A DNA stretch of 7,864 nucleotides from Candidatus Accumulibacter vicinus (GCA_002425405.1 DIME01000137.1:1-7864); one strand, 5' to 3'; positions 1 to 7,181 are shown, numbered from the stretch's first letter. Notes: a model not told the origin generated them from the sequence alone. A program made the numbers and translations.

Positions 1-940
1 TGACCACGGCAAACAGCCTGCCGCCGATGCGCAACATACGGTCGTGGGCGACGTACGTTCCGGGAAATCCGGCCGCCGGCGGCAGGGATGAAGAGAGTCG
101 CGTCACCGACACGACTGCATCTCCATGGTAAGTCCGGCGATATCCTGGCGACGCCAGGCCGGCGTCATCGAGTGTCGCTGGTGGCAGCGTACGGGCCCCC
201 TCCTGGAAGGTCGCCCGATACCATTCGCGCAGCCTGGCCGGAACCTCGTCCAGGCTTCTGACAGCCGAATTCAAGCGGACACCGGCATCGAAGATCGACG
301 CGTTCGCCATCATTCTCTCGACCAGCTTGCCCCGACCGAACACCGGGTGGATGCCTTTATACGGATGAATCCCGATGAAGATCTGGAAGGTGACGATGCC
401 CCAGGCAAACCAGTCCGTATATTCCGAGAATTCGGTCGCCGACCAGTCCCGAATCGACGGCATCAGGGCGCTCGCCTGGTAAGGGCCGACCTGCCACGAA
501 TCGACATCGATGACCCAGGGCGTCGTGCCATCGACCAACCAGTTGAACTCGTTGGCATCCACCAGCAGCGCCTGGCGCGAATGGGCAAAACTGACGATCT
601 CGCGCATGGCGAGGACGGTTTTCGTGGTCTCCGCAGTGCCGAAGTGGTGGGCCTTGCGCCACGCTTCGGCGAACAGGTTCGGCAGCGAGGTGCCATGGCG
701 ACGTTCCATCCAGTAGCCGACGAAGCATCCCTGCTCGTCGCGCAGCGCGCCACGCGGGTGGACCACGCCAGGATGGGCAAATGCGTGCAGCAGACGGATC
801 TTTTCCGAAAGATCACGCGGGTCATGATAGAGCTTGTACGCCTCGCCGCCTTTCGCATACACCGACCCCTCTCCACCGGAAGCCACGAGGTGACAGGCAT
901 CGAGGATGACCGTTCCCCTGTTTTCAGCGATCAGCTTCAT
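1..940 (-). CDS. Eukaryote-like Ser/Thr protein kinase, 3' end cut by window edge
   Basis: The first 313 codons are present and the gene continues past the left edge. The kinase fold is readable: a glycine-rich loop SGGEGSVY (residues 21-28), candidate VAIK lysine K36, catalytic loop VDANEFN (D128, N133), metal-binding aspartate in VIDVDSW (D145) and an F-helix segment TDWFAWG with D176. Two motifs are non-canonical: the loop lysine is Asn130, and DFG is replaced by DVD. Similar variants occur in YegI/TerY-associated kinases, so activity is possible but unproven. The kinase core ends near residue 255; about 55 further visible residues form a Gly/Pro-containing, probably beta-rich extension of unknown role. 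No membrane segment is visible. The ATG at 938-940 lies inside the PP2C gene (17-bp overlap), indicating translational coupling. With the PP2C and VWA genes it probably forms a kinase/phosphatase/scaffold unit; its substrate is unknown. Confidence 0.88.
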   Translation of the reverse strand, partial: MKLIAENRGTVILDACHLVASGGEGSVYAKGGEAYKLYHDPRDLSEKIRLLHAFAHPGVVHPRGALRDEQGCFVGYWMERRHGTSLPNLFAEAWRKAHHFGTAETTKTVLAMREIVSFAHSRQALLVDANEFNWLVDGTTPWVIDVDSWQVGPYQASALMPSIRDWSATEFSEYTDWFAWGIVTFQIFIGIHPYKGIHPVFGRGKLVERMMANASIFDAGVRLNSAVRSLDEVPARLREWYRATFQEGARTLPPATLDDAGLASPGYRRTYHGDAVVSVTRLSSSLPPAAGFPGTYVAHDRMLRIGGRLFAVV

Positions 941-1643
941 GGTAAGCCGCCACGGCAATGTCGTCGGCCGGCGGCATGCCTTTCAGGGCACGCAGCGCAC
1001 GGCGTTTGAGAAAACTGCCCGCGAGGGTCTTGTACGCCGTCAGTTGCGACACGGCCTCGACCACCCGGGTATGATCAAGTTGTAGCATCCCGTCGGTGGC
1101 GATCAGGAATTTCCGAGGTTTCGCGGCTTTCCAGTGCAGGCCGCCCGACAAGGCTTGCGTTTCTCCGTCGTCACTCTCGATCATTCCCGTCAGGCCGGGG
1201 TGGCCCTCCAGGAGGTAGACCGGATACAGCGGGATGTTCCCGTCCCACTGCACCACTTTCAGAACCTTGCTGCCATCCGGGTACTCGGCGTAGAGCACGC
1301 CATCCCCCCAGAGCCAGGCATCGACCTCGCCGTTCCGCTCGACGAAGCCGCCGACGGTCGTCAGGAGATCGGCATGACTGGCATACCCTTGCGACAGGGT
1401 GGCGCGCAGGCTGGCAAGCAGCCGGTTCTCGACCTCCTCGACAGCGCCTTGCTGCATGGCGCGCAGCATCGCCATGGCCACCAGACGCGCCCCGATGTCG
1501 GGGCGACCCGCCGAGTTGCTGCAGCCGTCGGCGACCACCCCGTAACATCCACTGGTGCTGCTCTCGTGCGTGGCATAGTCCTGGCAGGGCTCGGCTGCCA
1601 GGGCATGCGCAGACCCGATGGCAAAGTAGCTGTCGACTCCCAT
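924..1643 (-). CDS. PP2C-family (PPM) Ser/Thr protein phosphatase
   Basis: A 239-residue soluble protein consisting of a single PP2C domain. Expected metal-binding acidic positions are present: QD (residues 21-22), VVADGCSNS (D39, the 'DGxG' motif), IATDGM (D184) and PPADDIA (D227/D228), so the enzyme looks active. A WGDG stretch (112-115) fits the central sheet. The family uses two Mn/Mg ions to remove phosphate from Ser/Thr residues. Start: the open frame extends 65 codons upstream into the VWA gene, but ATG at 1643 begins MGVDSYFAIG, a natural PP2C N-terminus, and has a GAGG Shine-Dalgarno (1652-1655) eight bases upstream, overlapping the VWA stop. The gap to the VWA gene is 10 bp, and the end overlaps the kinase start by 17 bp. 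The likely partner is that kinase, whose targets it would dephosphorylate (inferred from context). Confidence 0.92.
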   Translation of the reverse strand: MGVDSYFAIGSAHALAAEPCQDYATHESSTSGCYGVVADGCSNSAGRPDIGARLVAMAMLRAMQQGAVEEVENRLLASLRATLSQGYASHADLLTTVGGFVERNGEVDAWLWGDGVLYAEYPDGSKVLKVVQWDGNIPLYPVYLLEGHPGLTGMIESDDGETQALSGGLHWKAAKPRKFLIATDGMLQLDHTRVVEAVSQLTAYKTLAGSFLKRRALRALKGMPPADDIAVAAYHEADR

Positions 1644-1653
1644 CGCGCGCGCC

Positions 1654-2376
1654 TCAGAACACCAGGGCCAGGCTCGGACCACCGGTCCCCAGGCTCTGCG
1701 ATTGTGAGGAGATCGAGTGGCTGACGAATCTTGCCAGCTTGGCCAGCGTACCGGGGGTGGCATCGGCGACGTCCACGTACTGGTCGACCCCGGCCTGGGC
1801 GGTGAAGCCTTGCAGTTGCAGGCGATGCTGGGCCGCATTGATGCCGATCAGGACGACCCGGATCGACTCGAGCCACTCCGCGCTCACCCCTGCAAGCACT
1901 TCTCTGGCGATGTCTTTCGGGCCATACGAGGTCGATGCGTTGTCGTCCCCGTCGGTAATGACGAAGACGATGGCATTGACCCCGAAGTCGGCGTCCGCAA
2001 GTGCTTTCGCGTAGGCATTGGTCGCCGAGACAGCGGCCATGGTCGCATCGTAGAGGGCAGTCATGCCGCCGGTGGTGGGGATCACGTAGGCGGCAGGATC
2101 AATTGCGGAGAGTTCGGCAAAGCCATGGATCTCCGTGACACGGGTATTGAACTCGAGCTGCCGCAGCAGCAGATAGGCGGCGCGCGGGCTTTTCTGGCAA
2201 GCCTCGACGACGGCACGTTTCATTGCCAGCAGTTCCTTCGCGAAATGACTGACGCTGCCGGTTCTGTCGGTGACCACGCTGACCAGGGTGTACTCGGTCG
2301 CCCCGAGCTTATCCGGGCGCGTCGCGGAAAACGTGAATCCGGCGGCTTTTCCCGATTGCATGTCGATGAGTTTCAT
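1654..2376 (-). CDS. VWA-domain protein, TerY-like
   Basis: A 240-residue protein made of one von Willebrand factor A domain. The MIDAS metal site is complete: DRTGS (D37, T39, S41, a DxTxS variant of DxSxS), T106 in GGMTALYDA and D142 in FVITDGDD. Such domains bind partner proteins through a coordinated Mg ion. The layout resembles TerY, the VWA member of the TerY-P triad with PP2C and kinase, but no CxxC zinc-ribbon extension (TerY-C) is visible; residues after about 215 are Ser/Gly-rich and low in complexity. No signal peptide or membrane helix is evident, so it is probably cytoplasmic. Start ATG 2376 has an AGGAG Shine-Dalgarno (2383-2387) six bases away, in the 13-bp gap after the hydrolase stop. 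It likely acts as scaffold or substrate of the neighbouring kinase/phosphatase pair (inference). Confidence 0.88.
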   Translation of the reverse strand: MKLIDMQSGKAAGFTFSATRPDKLGATEYTLVSVVTDRTGSVSHFAKELLAMKRAVVEACQKSPRAAYLLLRQLEFNTRVTEIHGFAELSAIDPAAYVIPTTGGMTALYDATMAAVSATNAYAKALADADFGVNAIVFVITDGDDNASTSYGPKDIAREVLAGVSAEWLESIRVVLIGINAAQHRLQLQGFTAQAGVDQYVDVADATPGTLAKLARFVSHSISSQSQSLGTGGPSLALVF

Positions 2377-2389
2377 CCTCAGCTCCTGA

Positions 2390-3184
2390 TCAGTAATCGG
2401 TCGATTTCATGACCCGCATGCCGCGGGCCGTCATCTCGGTGATGAAGTCGGCACCGAGAGACTCGAAGCCCGCCACCGAACTCGAACAGTCTTCGAGCAA
2501 CACGAGCTTCCTGACGTTGTCGTCGCCAAAATTTGCGGCAATGTCGCGTACCGTGCTGGCCACGCAGTGCGACAGCGCCTCCCCGGCGATCAGAATCTGA
2601 TCGGCACGAGCGAGCGTGTCGATGAACCGGGTATTGACCAGGGTGGACGGGTCCGCAGCGTCGGGCACTTCTGCCTGCACGGCACTGTAATGTTCCGTGA
2701 ACGGATTCGATCCCTTGGTAACGTAGTCTACGATTTCCATCCGGTCACGCGCCCAGCGGTTGAGTGCGCCCATCAGATCGACCTGGATGTTGTGTCCCCA
2801 GCTACCGATCAGACAGTGTTCGGGCCAGATCACCAGCGCATAACGCCCGGCCTGGTCCAGCTGCCTGACGTAAGCCGCGCTGCGCGCCTGTGCATCAGGA
2901 TGACGCGCGCGCCATTTCCCGGCAAGCACGTCGGCCTGGCTGATGACGGTAAACGGCAAAGGCGGATTGCCCAGCGAATCCACCCACCAGGAAGCGTGGG
3001 CGATATCCAGCGGGTTGTGCGAATCCAATGTGACGTGGATGTCGTAAAGACGAGCGGCGTGGGCATCGACAAATGCCGCCAGGCGTTGCATATCGGCATT
3101 GGCGCCGGCGACCGGCAGCGCAGCGCCGGCGATGTCGCAGAAGTCATTCTGCGGGTCAATGATGAGCAAGTGAGTCTTCTTCAT
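2390..3184 (-). CDS. Nicotinamidase/isochorismatase-type cysteine hydrolase
   Basis: A 264-residue member of the isochorismatase-like superfamily, closest in motifs to nicotinamidase PncA, which converts nicotinamide to nicotinate plus ammonia in NAD salvage. The catalytic triad is visible: D10 (LIIDPQNDFC), K157 (VTKGSNP) and C207 (GEALSHCVAS). Metal ligands match D54 and H56 (TLDSHNP), H63 and H123 (WPEHC). It is about 45-50 residues longer than typical PncA, with the extra length between H63 and WPEHC, which might alter the substrate pocket; nicotinamide is therefore likely but not certain. Start: ATG 3184 was preferred over one 23 codons upstream because GGGAG (3191-3195) lies six bases before it, MKKTHLLIIDPQND is the normal N-terminus, and the longer form would read through the predicted promoter. 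It is the first gene of a four-gene operon and is divergent from an NrtR-like regulator, which supports a role in NAD metabolism. Confidence 0.87.
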   Translation of the reverse strand: MKKTHLLIIDPQNDFCDIAGAALPVAGANADMQRLAAFVDAHAARLYDIHVTLDSHNPLDIAHASWWVDSLGNPPLPFTVISQADVLAGKWRARHPDAQARSAAYVRQLDQAGRYALVIWPEHCLIGSWGHNIQVDLMGALNRWARDRMEIVDYVTKGSNPFTEHYSAVQAEVPDAADPSTLVNTRFIDTLARADQILIAGEALSHCVASTVRDIAANFGDDNVRKLVLLEDCSSSVAGFESLGADFITEMTARGMRVMKSTDY

Positions 3185-3202
3185 AACGTTCTCCCGATGT
3201 TC

Positions 3203-3217
3203 GTGGCGTTTTGCCAC
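3203..3217. repeat. Palindrome GTGGC-N5-GCCAC, candidate operator
   Basis: Perfect 5-bp arms separated by GTTTT. It sits 7-8 bases downstream of the predicted minus-strand -10 box, so at or just after the operon start site. That placement suits a repressor operator; it could also fold as a 5'-leader hairpin upstream of the GGGAG ribosome site. The right arm belongs to GCCACTAA (3213-3220), of which GCAACTAA (3250-3257) is a 7/8-matching direct copy inside the opposing promoter. The NrtR-like protein is the obvious candidate binder, by position only. Confidence 0.45.
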
Positions 3218-3224
3218 TAAGCAC

Positions 3225-3253
3225 AGTGTAGCAGGCATATTTGCTAAATGCAA
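3225..3253 (-). promoter_or_regulatory. Sigma70-like promoter for the hydrolase-VWA-PP2C-kinase operon
   Basis: Reading on the minus strand, the -35 is TTGCAT (3248-3253) and the -10 is TACACT (3225-3230), separated by 17 bp. The expected start site is near 3218, giving a leader of roughly 34 bases before ATG 3184. The region is distinctly more AT-rich than the flanking genes. It overlaps the divergent promoter at 3241-3269, so one bound regulator could affect both directions. Confidence 0.6.
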
Positions 3254-3269
3254 CTAACCAGAGTAAAAT
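3241..3269 (+). promoter_or_regulatory. Sigma70-like promoter for the NrtR-like regulator
   Basis: The -35 is TTGCTA (3241-3246) and the -10 is TAAAAT (3264-3269), with a 17-bp spacer; the predicted start site is near 3276. The leader contains GGAG (3289-3292), 11 bases before ATG 3304. CTCC at 3276-3279 could form a weak 4-bp pairing with that GGAG. A GCAT/ATGC inverted pair (3235-3238 and 3248-3251) flanks the -35, suggesting possible autoregulation. Confidence 0.55.
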
Positions 3270-3303
3270 TTTTTCCTCCTGAATTGCTGGAGAAACCATC
3301 GCC

Positions 3304-3972
3304 ATGTACCCATCAATCATCGTCACCGTCGACGTGGTTCTGATGACCCTTTGTCTCGATGTGCTGTGCGTGGCGCTGATCCGCCGCCCAAATGCCCCCT
3401 TTGCCGGCGAGCTGGCCTTGCCTGGGGGATACGTCCATGCGCAGGAGGATGGGAACGCGGAGGATGCGGCCTACCGCATCCTCCGCGAGAAGATGGGCAT
3501 CAGGCCGCCCTACCTGGAACAGCTCGCGACGTTTTCCGGAAACCGGAGAGACCCGCGCGGCTGGTCCGCGAGCATTGCCTATTTTGCCCTGGTATCGCCG
3601 ACGACCGAGGCCACCTGGCAGCCGGTGAGCAAGTTGCAAAAGCTCGCTTTCGATCATGCGGCGATCATCCAGGCAGCGGTCGACAGGTTGCGGAGCAAGT
3701 CGGCCTATTCCGTTCTGCCCGCGTACCTGCTACCGGAAACCTTCACGCTTGCAGAACTGCAGAAGATCTACGAACAGGTGCTGGGATCACCGCTGGACAA
3801 AAGTTCCTTCCGGAGAAAGATCAAGGAACTCGATCTTCTCGATCAGGTCGCCGGCAGCTTTCAGGTCGGCAACCAGCGGCCCGCGCAGATTTACCGCCTG
3901 AAGAAGATGATGACCTTCGACAGAACCTTGAGTCAGTCGGCCCCTCGGAAAGCCGGGCGGAGTGGACAGTGA
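3304..3972 (+). CDS. nrtR: NrtR-type transcriptional regulator (Nudix + winged helix)
   Basis: A 222-residue two-domain protein. Residues 1 to about 135 form a Nudix fold (TVDVVLMTL strand, LPGGYV, degenerate box ending RILREKMGI at 58-66). Compared with the Nudix consensus REUxEExGU, the first Glu is Ile59 and the last Glu of the pair is Lys63, and the box is two residues longer than usual; hydrolysis is therefore unlikely and ligand sensing more likely. Residues about 145-205 form a winged helix (FTLAELQKIYEQVLG, then SSFRRKIKELDLL, ending in RPAQIYRLK), typical of NrtR (COG4111). Characterised NrtR proteins repress NAD biosynthesis or salvage genes and release DNA on binding ADP-ribose-type ligands. 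Start ATG 3304 gives the normal short N-terminus before the first strand. It is divergent from a nicotinamidase-like operon, its probable target, and convergent with the helicase gene. The last 20 residues are basic and appear disordered. Confidence 0.88.
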   Translation: MYPSIIVTVDVVLMTLCLDVLCVALIRRPNAPFAGELALPGGYVHAQEDGNAEDAAYRILREKMGIRPPYLEQLATFSGNRRDPRGWSASIAYFALVSPTTEATWQPVSKLQKLAFDHAAIIQAAVDRLRSKSAYSVLPAYLLPETFTLAELQKIYEQVLGSPLDKSSFRRKIKELDLLDQVAGSFQVGNQRPAQIYRLKKMMTFDRTLSQSAPRKAGRSGQ

Positions 3973-3993
3973 AGCGCCCGTTTGCCGGTGAAA

Positions 3994-6900
3994 TCAACGT
4001 TTCTTGCGTTCTTCCATCTCCCGCAGCAGACGTTCGACTTCGAGACGCCTGCGCTCTTTCGTTTCCCAACTCAAATTCGGTTGCGCAGCGCCGGCCAGAA
4101 CTGCCTGCAGGCGTTCACTGAACGTCTTTAATTCAGCCTGGCGAACCTGCTCCAGGGCCACGGCGCGCTCGGTGGCGATGGGCACGCTACGTTTTTGCAG
4201 GCCGCCCAGCGTGAGATAGTGGTCGATGACCTCCGGGAGCTGCTCCCATCCCGCAGACTGCCGGCTCTCCGTCCGGGAAAACTCATTGATCAGCGGCAGA
4301 TTGAGCGCCTTATAAATCGGCGTCCACTGCTCTTCATCCCCCTGCCTCTGCCGTACCGCGAGTCCGGGATTGAACTGATACCAGCCCTGCGCGACGCGCA
4401 TGAACAAGGCCCGGTTATAGGCGTAATCGCGATGGATTTCGTTTCGGGCAAGCACGCCGGAAAGATGCTGGCGCTTGTTCCGTTCGGGACGAACGATATT
4501 GGCCGGCAGGTGCTGCCAGGTGCCGAGAATCGCCTGCGTATCGAAGGCGCCGTTGGCACGGCGCTGCCAGTGGGTGAAGCGTGACTTGAACAGCACCCAC
4601 AGCGTCTGAAAAATGAAGTATTCGGACAGATGCCGGTCGATGCGCACCAGCCGATCGCCGGTATTGACGTCGATGCTCGCCGGTGCCAGCAGTTCATAGA
4701 GTGCGGCCAGCGGACCGCCGGCAAATCTGGCATCGCGGAAAGCCTCGCGCAAGGCCCAGTGCAGGGCGTTGTAGCCATAGTGATCGACCGCCTCGCGGTT
4801 GGCGCCGCGTTCGAGCAGCGCTTCCGCCAAGGGCACATTGCCGGCGACGGCCGCGGCCATCAAGGGCGTCTGGTTCATTGGCAGGCGATGGTCGATGCCG
4901 TACTGCTCGCATTGCCTGAGAATGTCCTTGAAATGGTTGGCGAAGTAAGGGATGTAGGTCTTGCGGCCGAAGTTCGCGCGTTGCTGCGCAAAATTTTTCG
5001 CCGGCTCGAATCTGGCCTCGCTGACCAGCCATTCGGCCAGTTGCGGCTCATCATGACAAGTCGCGTATTCGTAGAGTTGCTGCTTCATCTTCGCGCCAGG
5101 CGCCTGTTCGCGAAATACCTTGACCACCAGTTCGATGACCTTGGTCTCGTCGAACACCGGCCAGGGTACCGGCACCTGCTTCAGAATCGTGCGACGGATC
5201 GCTTCGGCCTGTTCCTGCTTGCCTTGCAGTTCCAGCTTGCGCGCTTCCTTCTGCCAGTCTTCGAGGGTCGATTGTCTGGCCTCGACCTTGACCTGGCCAA
5301 GGCTCATGTCGAGCAGTGCGAAGAGTGGATGTGCGGTGTCCGACTCGATGACGTAGATGTTCCGGATGGCGCGCGTCAGCGCCACATAGAGAGCATTGAC
5401 AAAGAATTTGTAGACTTCCAGCGACTTGTCGCTCTTGTCCTTTGCCCGCCGGTAGTCCAGGGTCTCGACGGCCAGGTCGGCGCGGGCAACGCCCTCGACG
5501 ATGTCGCTGAACTCGGCGCGATGATCGGAAATGAAACGGTAGAGGATGATGTTCTCGTATTCGAGACCCTTGGCTTCATGAATCGAGAACAGCAGCGGCG
5601 TTGCAAAGTGCCTTCTCGCTTCCACCTTGTCTTCGTCGCGCATCACCAGCACGGCGAACTGGGTGGACTGGCGAATCTTCTGGTCGAGTTCGCGCTTGCC
5701 AAGGTCCTTGTCGGGCATCAGCGCAACCTGCCCGGTGTCGCCGCCCACCGCCTGAACCAGGAAGTTGCTCTCGCGGTCGATCGAGCCAAAGCGCCTGTGC
5801 TTGATTTTCAGCAACTGGTTGGCGACCCGCGTGGCCTCCAGGCCGTTGCGGAAATTGGCCGTGAGCACGTGCAGTTCCTGCCGCTCGGCCAGCTTGGGGT
5901 CTTTCCAGAAAAGGCTCTTGACCTGACTCCAGGAAAAGAAGTTGGGATGGACGATCTGGTTGGAATCGCCGCAGAGCAGAAAATGGCCGGGTTTTCTCAA
6001 GGTCTTGAGAACCAGCGCCAGTTGCACGGTGGTGATGTCCTGCACCTCGTCAATGACCACGAAGTCGTAGCGTGGCGCAGCCAGCCGTTGCCAGTCCTGG
6101 GCGACGAGATTCAGGTCGTAGAGTTTCGCCTCGGCGAGCCAGTCGCGATATTTCTCGAACAGATCGTAGAGTTTGTCGCGCAGCTCGACGGGGAAGATCG
6201 ACTGGCGTATGCCGAGTGCCAGGTACTCGTCGCGTGCGAGAACGCCGCCGGCACCGGCCGCCAGCACGCCACGAATTTCTTCAAAGACCTGATGGCCGTC
6301 GAATTCCTTGAATGCCTGCCGCAGACGCCCGAACCAGCCGGCAAAGTCGCGCCAGCCGGCTTCCCGGCCCGGCGGCACCCGGATCGATTCGACAAACTCG
6401 CGGTACGAGAGGAATACCGCTTCCTGACCGGCGTGCTCGAAGCCGTTCGCGTAATAGAGATCACGGGCGCTCTGCGCAAGGTAGGCGGAGTGGGTAACGT
6501 AGAGCACCTCGCCTTCTGCGTGCTTGAGCTTTTCCAGGGTCAGCGCGGTCTTGCCGCTACCGGCACAGCCGACGACGATCAACGGCGCTGGCCGGCGATA
6601 GATGGCCTCCTGGGTGTCATCGAAGGAGATCGGCTTGTCCAGCAGGTGAATCGTCGTACGTTCCGGGTGCAGGTAGCGTACCGGCTGTGCTTCCCTGATC
6701 GCTTCATCGACGCCAATCTCCGGAATCTTTTCGTCGTCGATTGCCGCGCCGCGCAGAAAGCGCGACTTGTCGTAATCGTGATTACTGATCACTTCCAGCA
6801 TCAGTGCGCAGGTTTGGTCGCCGTGACGAATCAGGGTGAACAACAGCCGGGCGGTATCATCGAGTTTGGCCCGGTAAAACCTGCCATGGCTGAGATTGGC

Positions 6901-7014
6901 CAGCTTCTTGACCTGTGCGGCGTAAAAGTCGTCGCGTGCGATGGCCTCCACTACCTTGCGATAGCTGGCCTTGACTCGGGACGTGTCGAGTCCGTTGTAT
7001 TCGAGAATTTTCAC
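3994..7014 (-). CDS. SF1 (UvrD/Rep-like) helicase with RelE/ParE-like N-terminus and ankyrin repeats
   Basis: A 1006-residue protein. Residues 1-90 resemble a RelE/ParE toxin fold (KKLANLSHGRFYRAKLDDTARL, ending in EVISNHDYDKSRFL). Helicase motifs follow: Walker A GCAGSGKT (149-156), Ia YVTHSAYLAQ (172-181), Walker B IDEVQD (321-326), III LLCGDSNQ (346-353), IV LTANFRN (384-390), V FSIHEAKGLEYENII (476-490) and VI LYVALTRAIRNIYVI (542-556). All key ATPase residues are present, so it should be an active DNA or RNA translocase. Residues about 580-610 look like a charged coiled coil; about two ankyrin repeats occur at 712-780 (NQTPLMAAAVAGNVPLAEAL, YGYNALHWAL), followed by a region of no recognised family and a basic C-terminal helix (961-1006). 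The start is GTG (7012-7014): an in-frame TAA lies two codons upstream and the Shine-Dalgarno is weak. It is transcribed alone. A defence or repair role is inference only. Confidence 0.88.
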   Translation of the reverse strand: MKILEYNGLDTSRVKASYRKVVEAIARDDFYAAQVKKLANLSHGRFYRAKLDDTARLLFTLIRHGDQTCALMLEVISNHDYDKSRFLRGAAIDDEKIPEIGVDEAIREAQPVRYLHPERTTIHLLDKPISFDDTQEAIYRRPAPLIVVGCAGSGKTALTLEKLKHAEGEVLYVTHSAYLAQSARDLYYANGFEHAGQEAVFLSYREFVESIRVPPGREAGWRDFAGWFGRLRQAFKEFDGHQVFEEIRGVLAAGAGGVLARDEYLALGIRQSIFPVELRDKLYDLFEKYRDWLAEAKLYDLNLVAQDWQRLAAPRYDFVVIDEVQDITTVQLALVLKTLRKPGHFLLCGDSNQIVHPNFFSWSQVKSLFWKDPKLAERQELHVLTANFRNGLEATRVANQLLKIKHRRFGSIDRESNFLVQAVGGDTGQVALMPDKDLGKRELDQKIRQSTQFAVLVMRDEDKVEARRHFATPLLFSIHEAKGLEYENIILYRFISDHRAEFSDIVEGVARADLAVETLDYRRAKDKSDKSLEVYKFFVNALYVALTRAIRNIYVIESDTAHPLFALLDMSLGQVKVEARQSTLEDWQKEARKLELQGKQEQAEAIRRTILKQVPVPWPVFDETKVIELVVKVFREQAPGAKMKQQLYEYATCHDEPQLAEWLVSEARFEPAKNFAQQRANFGRKTYIPYFANHFKDILRQCEQYGIDHRLPMNQTPLMAAAVAGNVPLAEALLERGANREAVDHYGYNALHWALREAFRDARFAGGPLAALYELLAPASIDVNTGDRLVRIDRHLSEYFIFQTLWVLFKSRFTHWQRRANGAFDTQAILGTWQHLPANIVRPERNKRQHLSGVLARNEIHRDYAYNRALFMRVAQGWYQFNPGLAVRQRQGDEEQWTPIYKALNLPLINEFSRTESRQSAGWEQLPEVIDHYLTLGGLQKRSVPIATERAVALEQVRQAELKTFSERLQAVLAGAAQPNLSWETKERRRLEVERLLREMEERKKR

Positions 7015-7130
7015 GGTTTATTTGCTCGGATGATCTGGATCGGACTTGCCGCTTGGAAGGCATGACGCCGGGCATCGGCCTGACGGGCTTTGCGGCATCT
7101 CCCAGCGGCGATTTTAACCGTTCCTGGACA

Positions 7131-7161
7131 TGCTGGCGGCAGCACCGATCTGCCGCCAGCA
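7131..7161. repeat. Perfect 12-bp inverted repeat (hairpin)
   Basis: Arms TGCTGGCGGCAG (7131-7142) and CTGCCGCCAGCA (7150-7161) are exact reverse complements around a 7-base loop. No T-run follows on either strand, so it is not a classical rho-independent terminator. It lies in the 209-bp space between the helicase start and the tRNA. It could be a REP-like element, a recombinase or regulator site, or a transcript-stabilising hairpin. No second copy was seen in the window. Confidence 0.75.
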
Positions 7162-7181
7162 GCTAACCAGCGCTTGCGGGG

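Noticed and set aside
125..1009. 294-codon plus-strand frame across the kinase gene
   Set aside because: The opposite strand encodes clear kinase motifs; this translation is Arg-rich and matches nothing I recognise.
1644..1838. Longer N-terminus for the PP2C protein
   Set aside because: The extra 65 codons lie within the VWA coding region, are low-complexity in translation, and a good start with Shine-Dalgarno exists at 1643.
3275..3281. AGGAGGA on the minus strand, a perfect Shine-Dalgarno
   Set aside because: No start codon follows at a suitable distance in the minus direction; it lies upstream of the predicted minus promoter and is probably a chance pyrimidine tract in the plus-strand leader.
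4630..7065. 811-codon open frame on the plus strand opposite the helicase
   Set aside because: It is antisense to a gene with complete helicase motifs. Its translation has no recognisable domain, and long antisense frames are common in GC-rich coding DNA.
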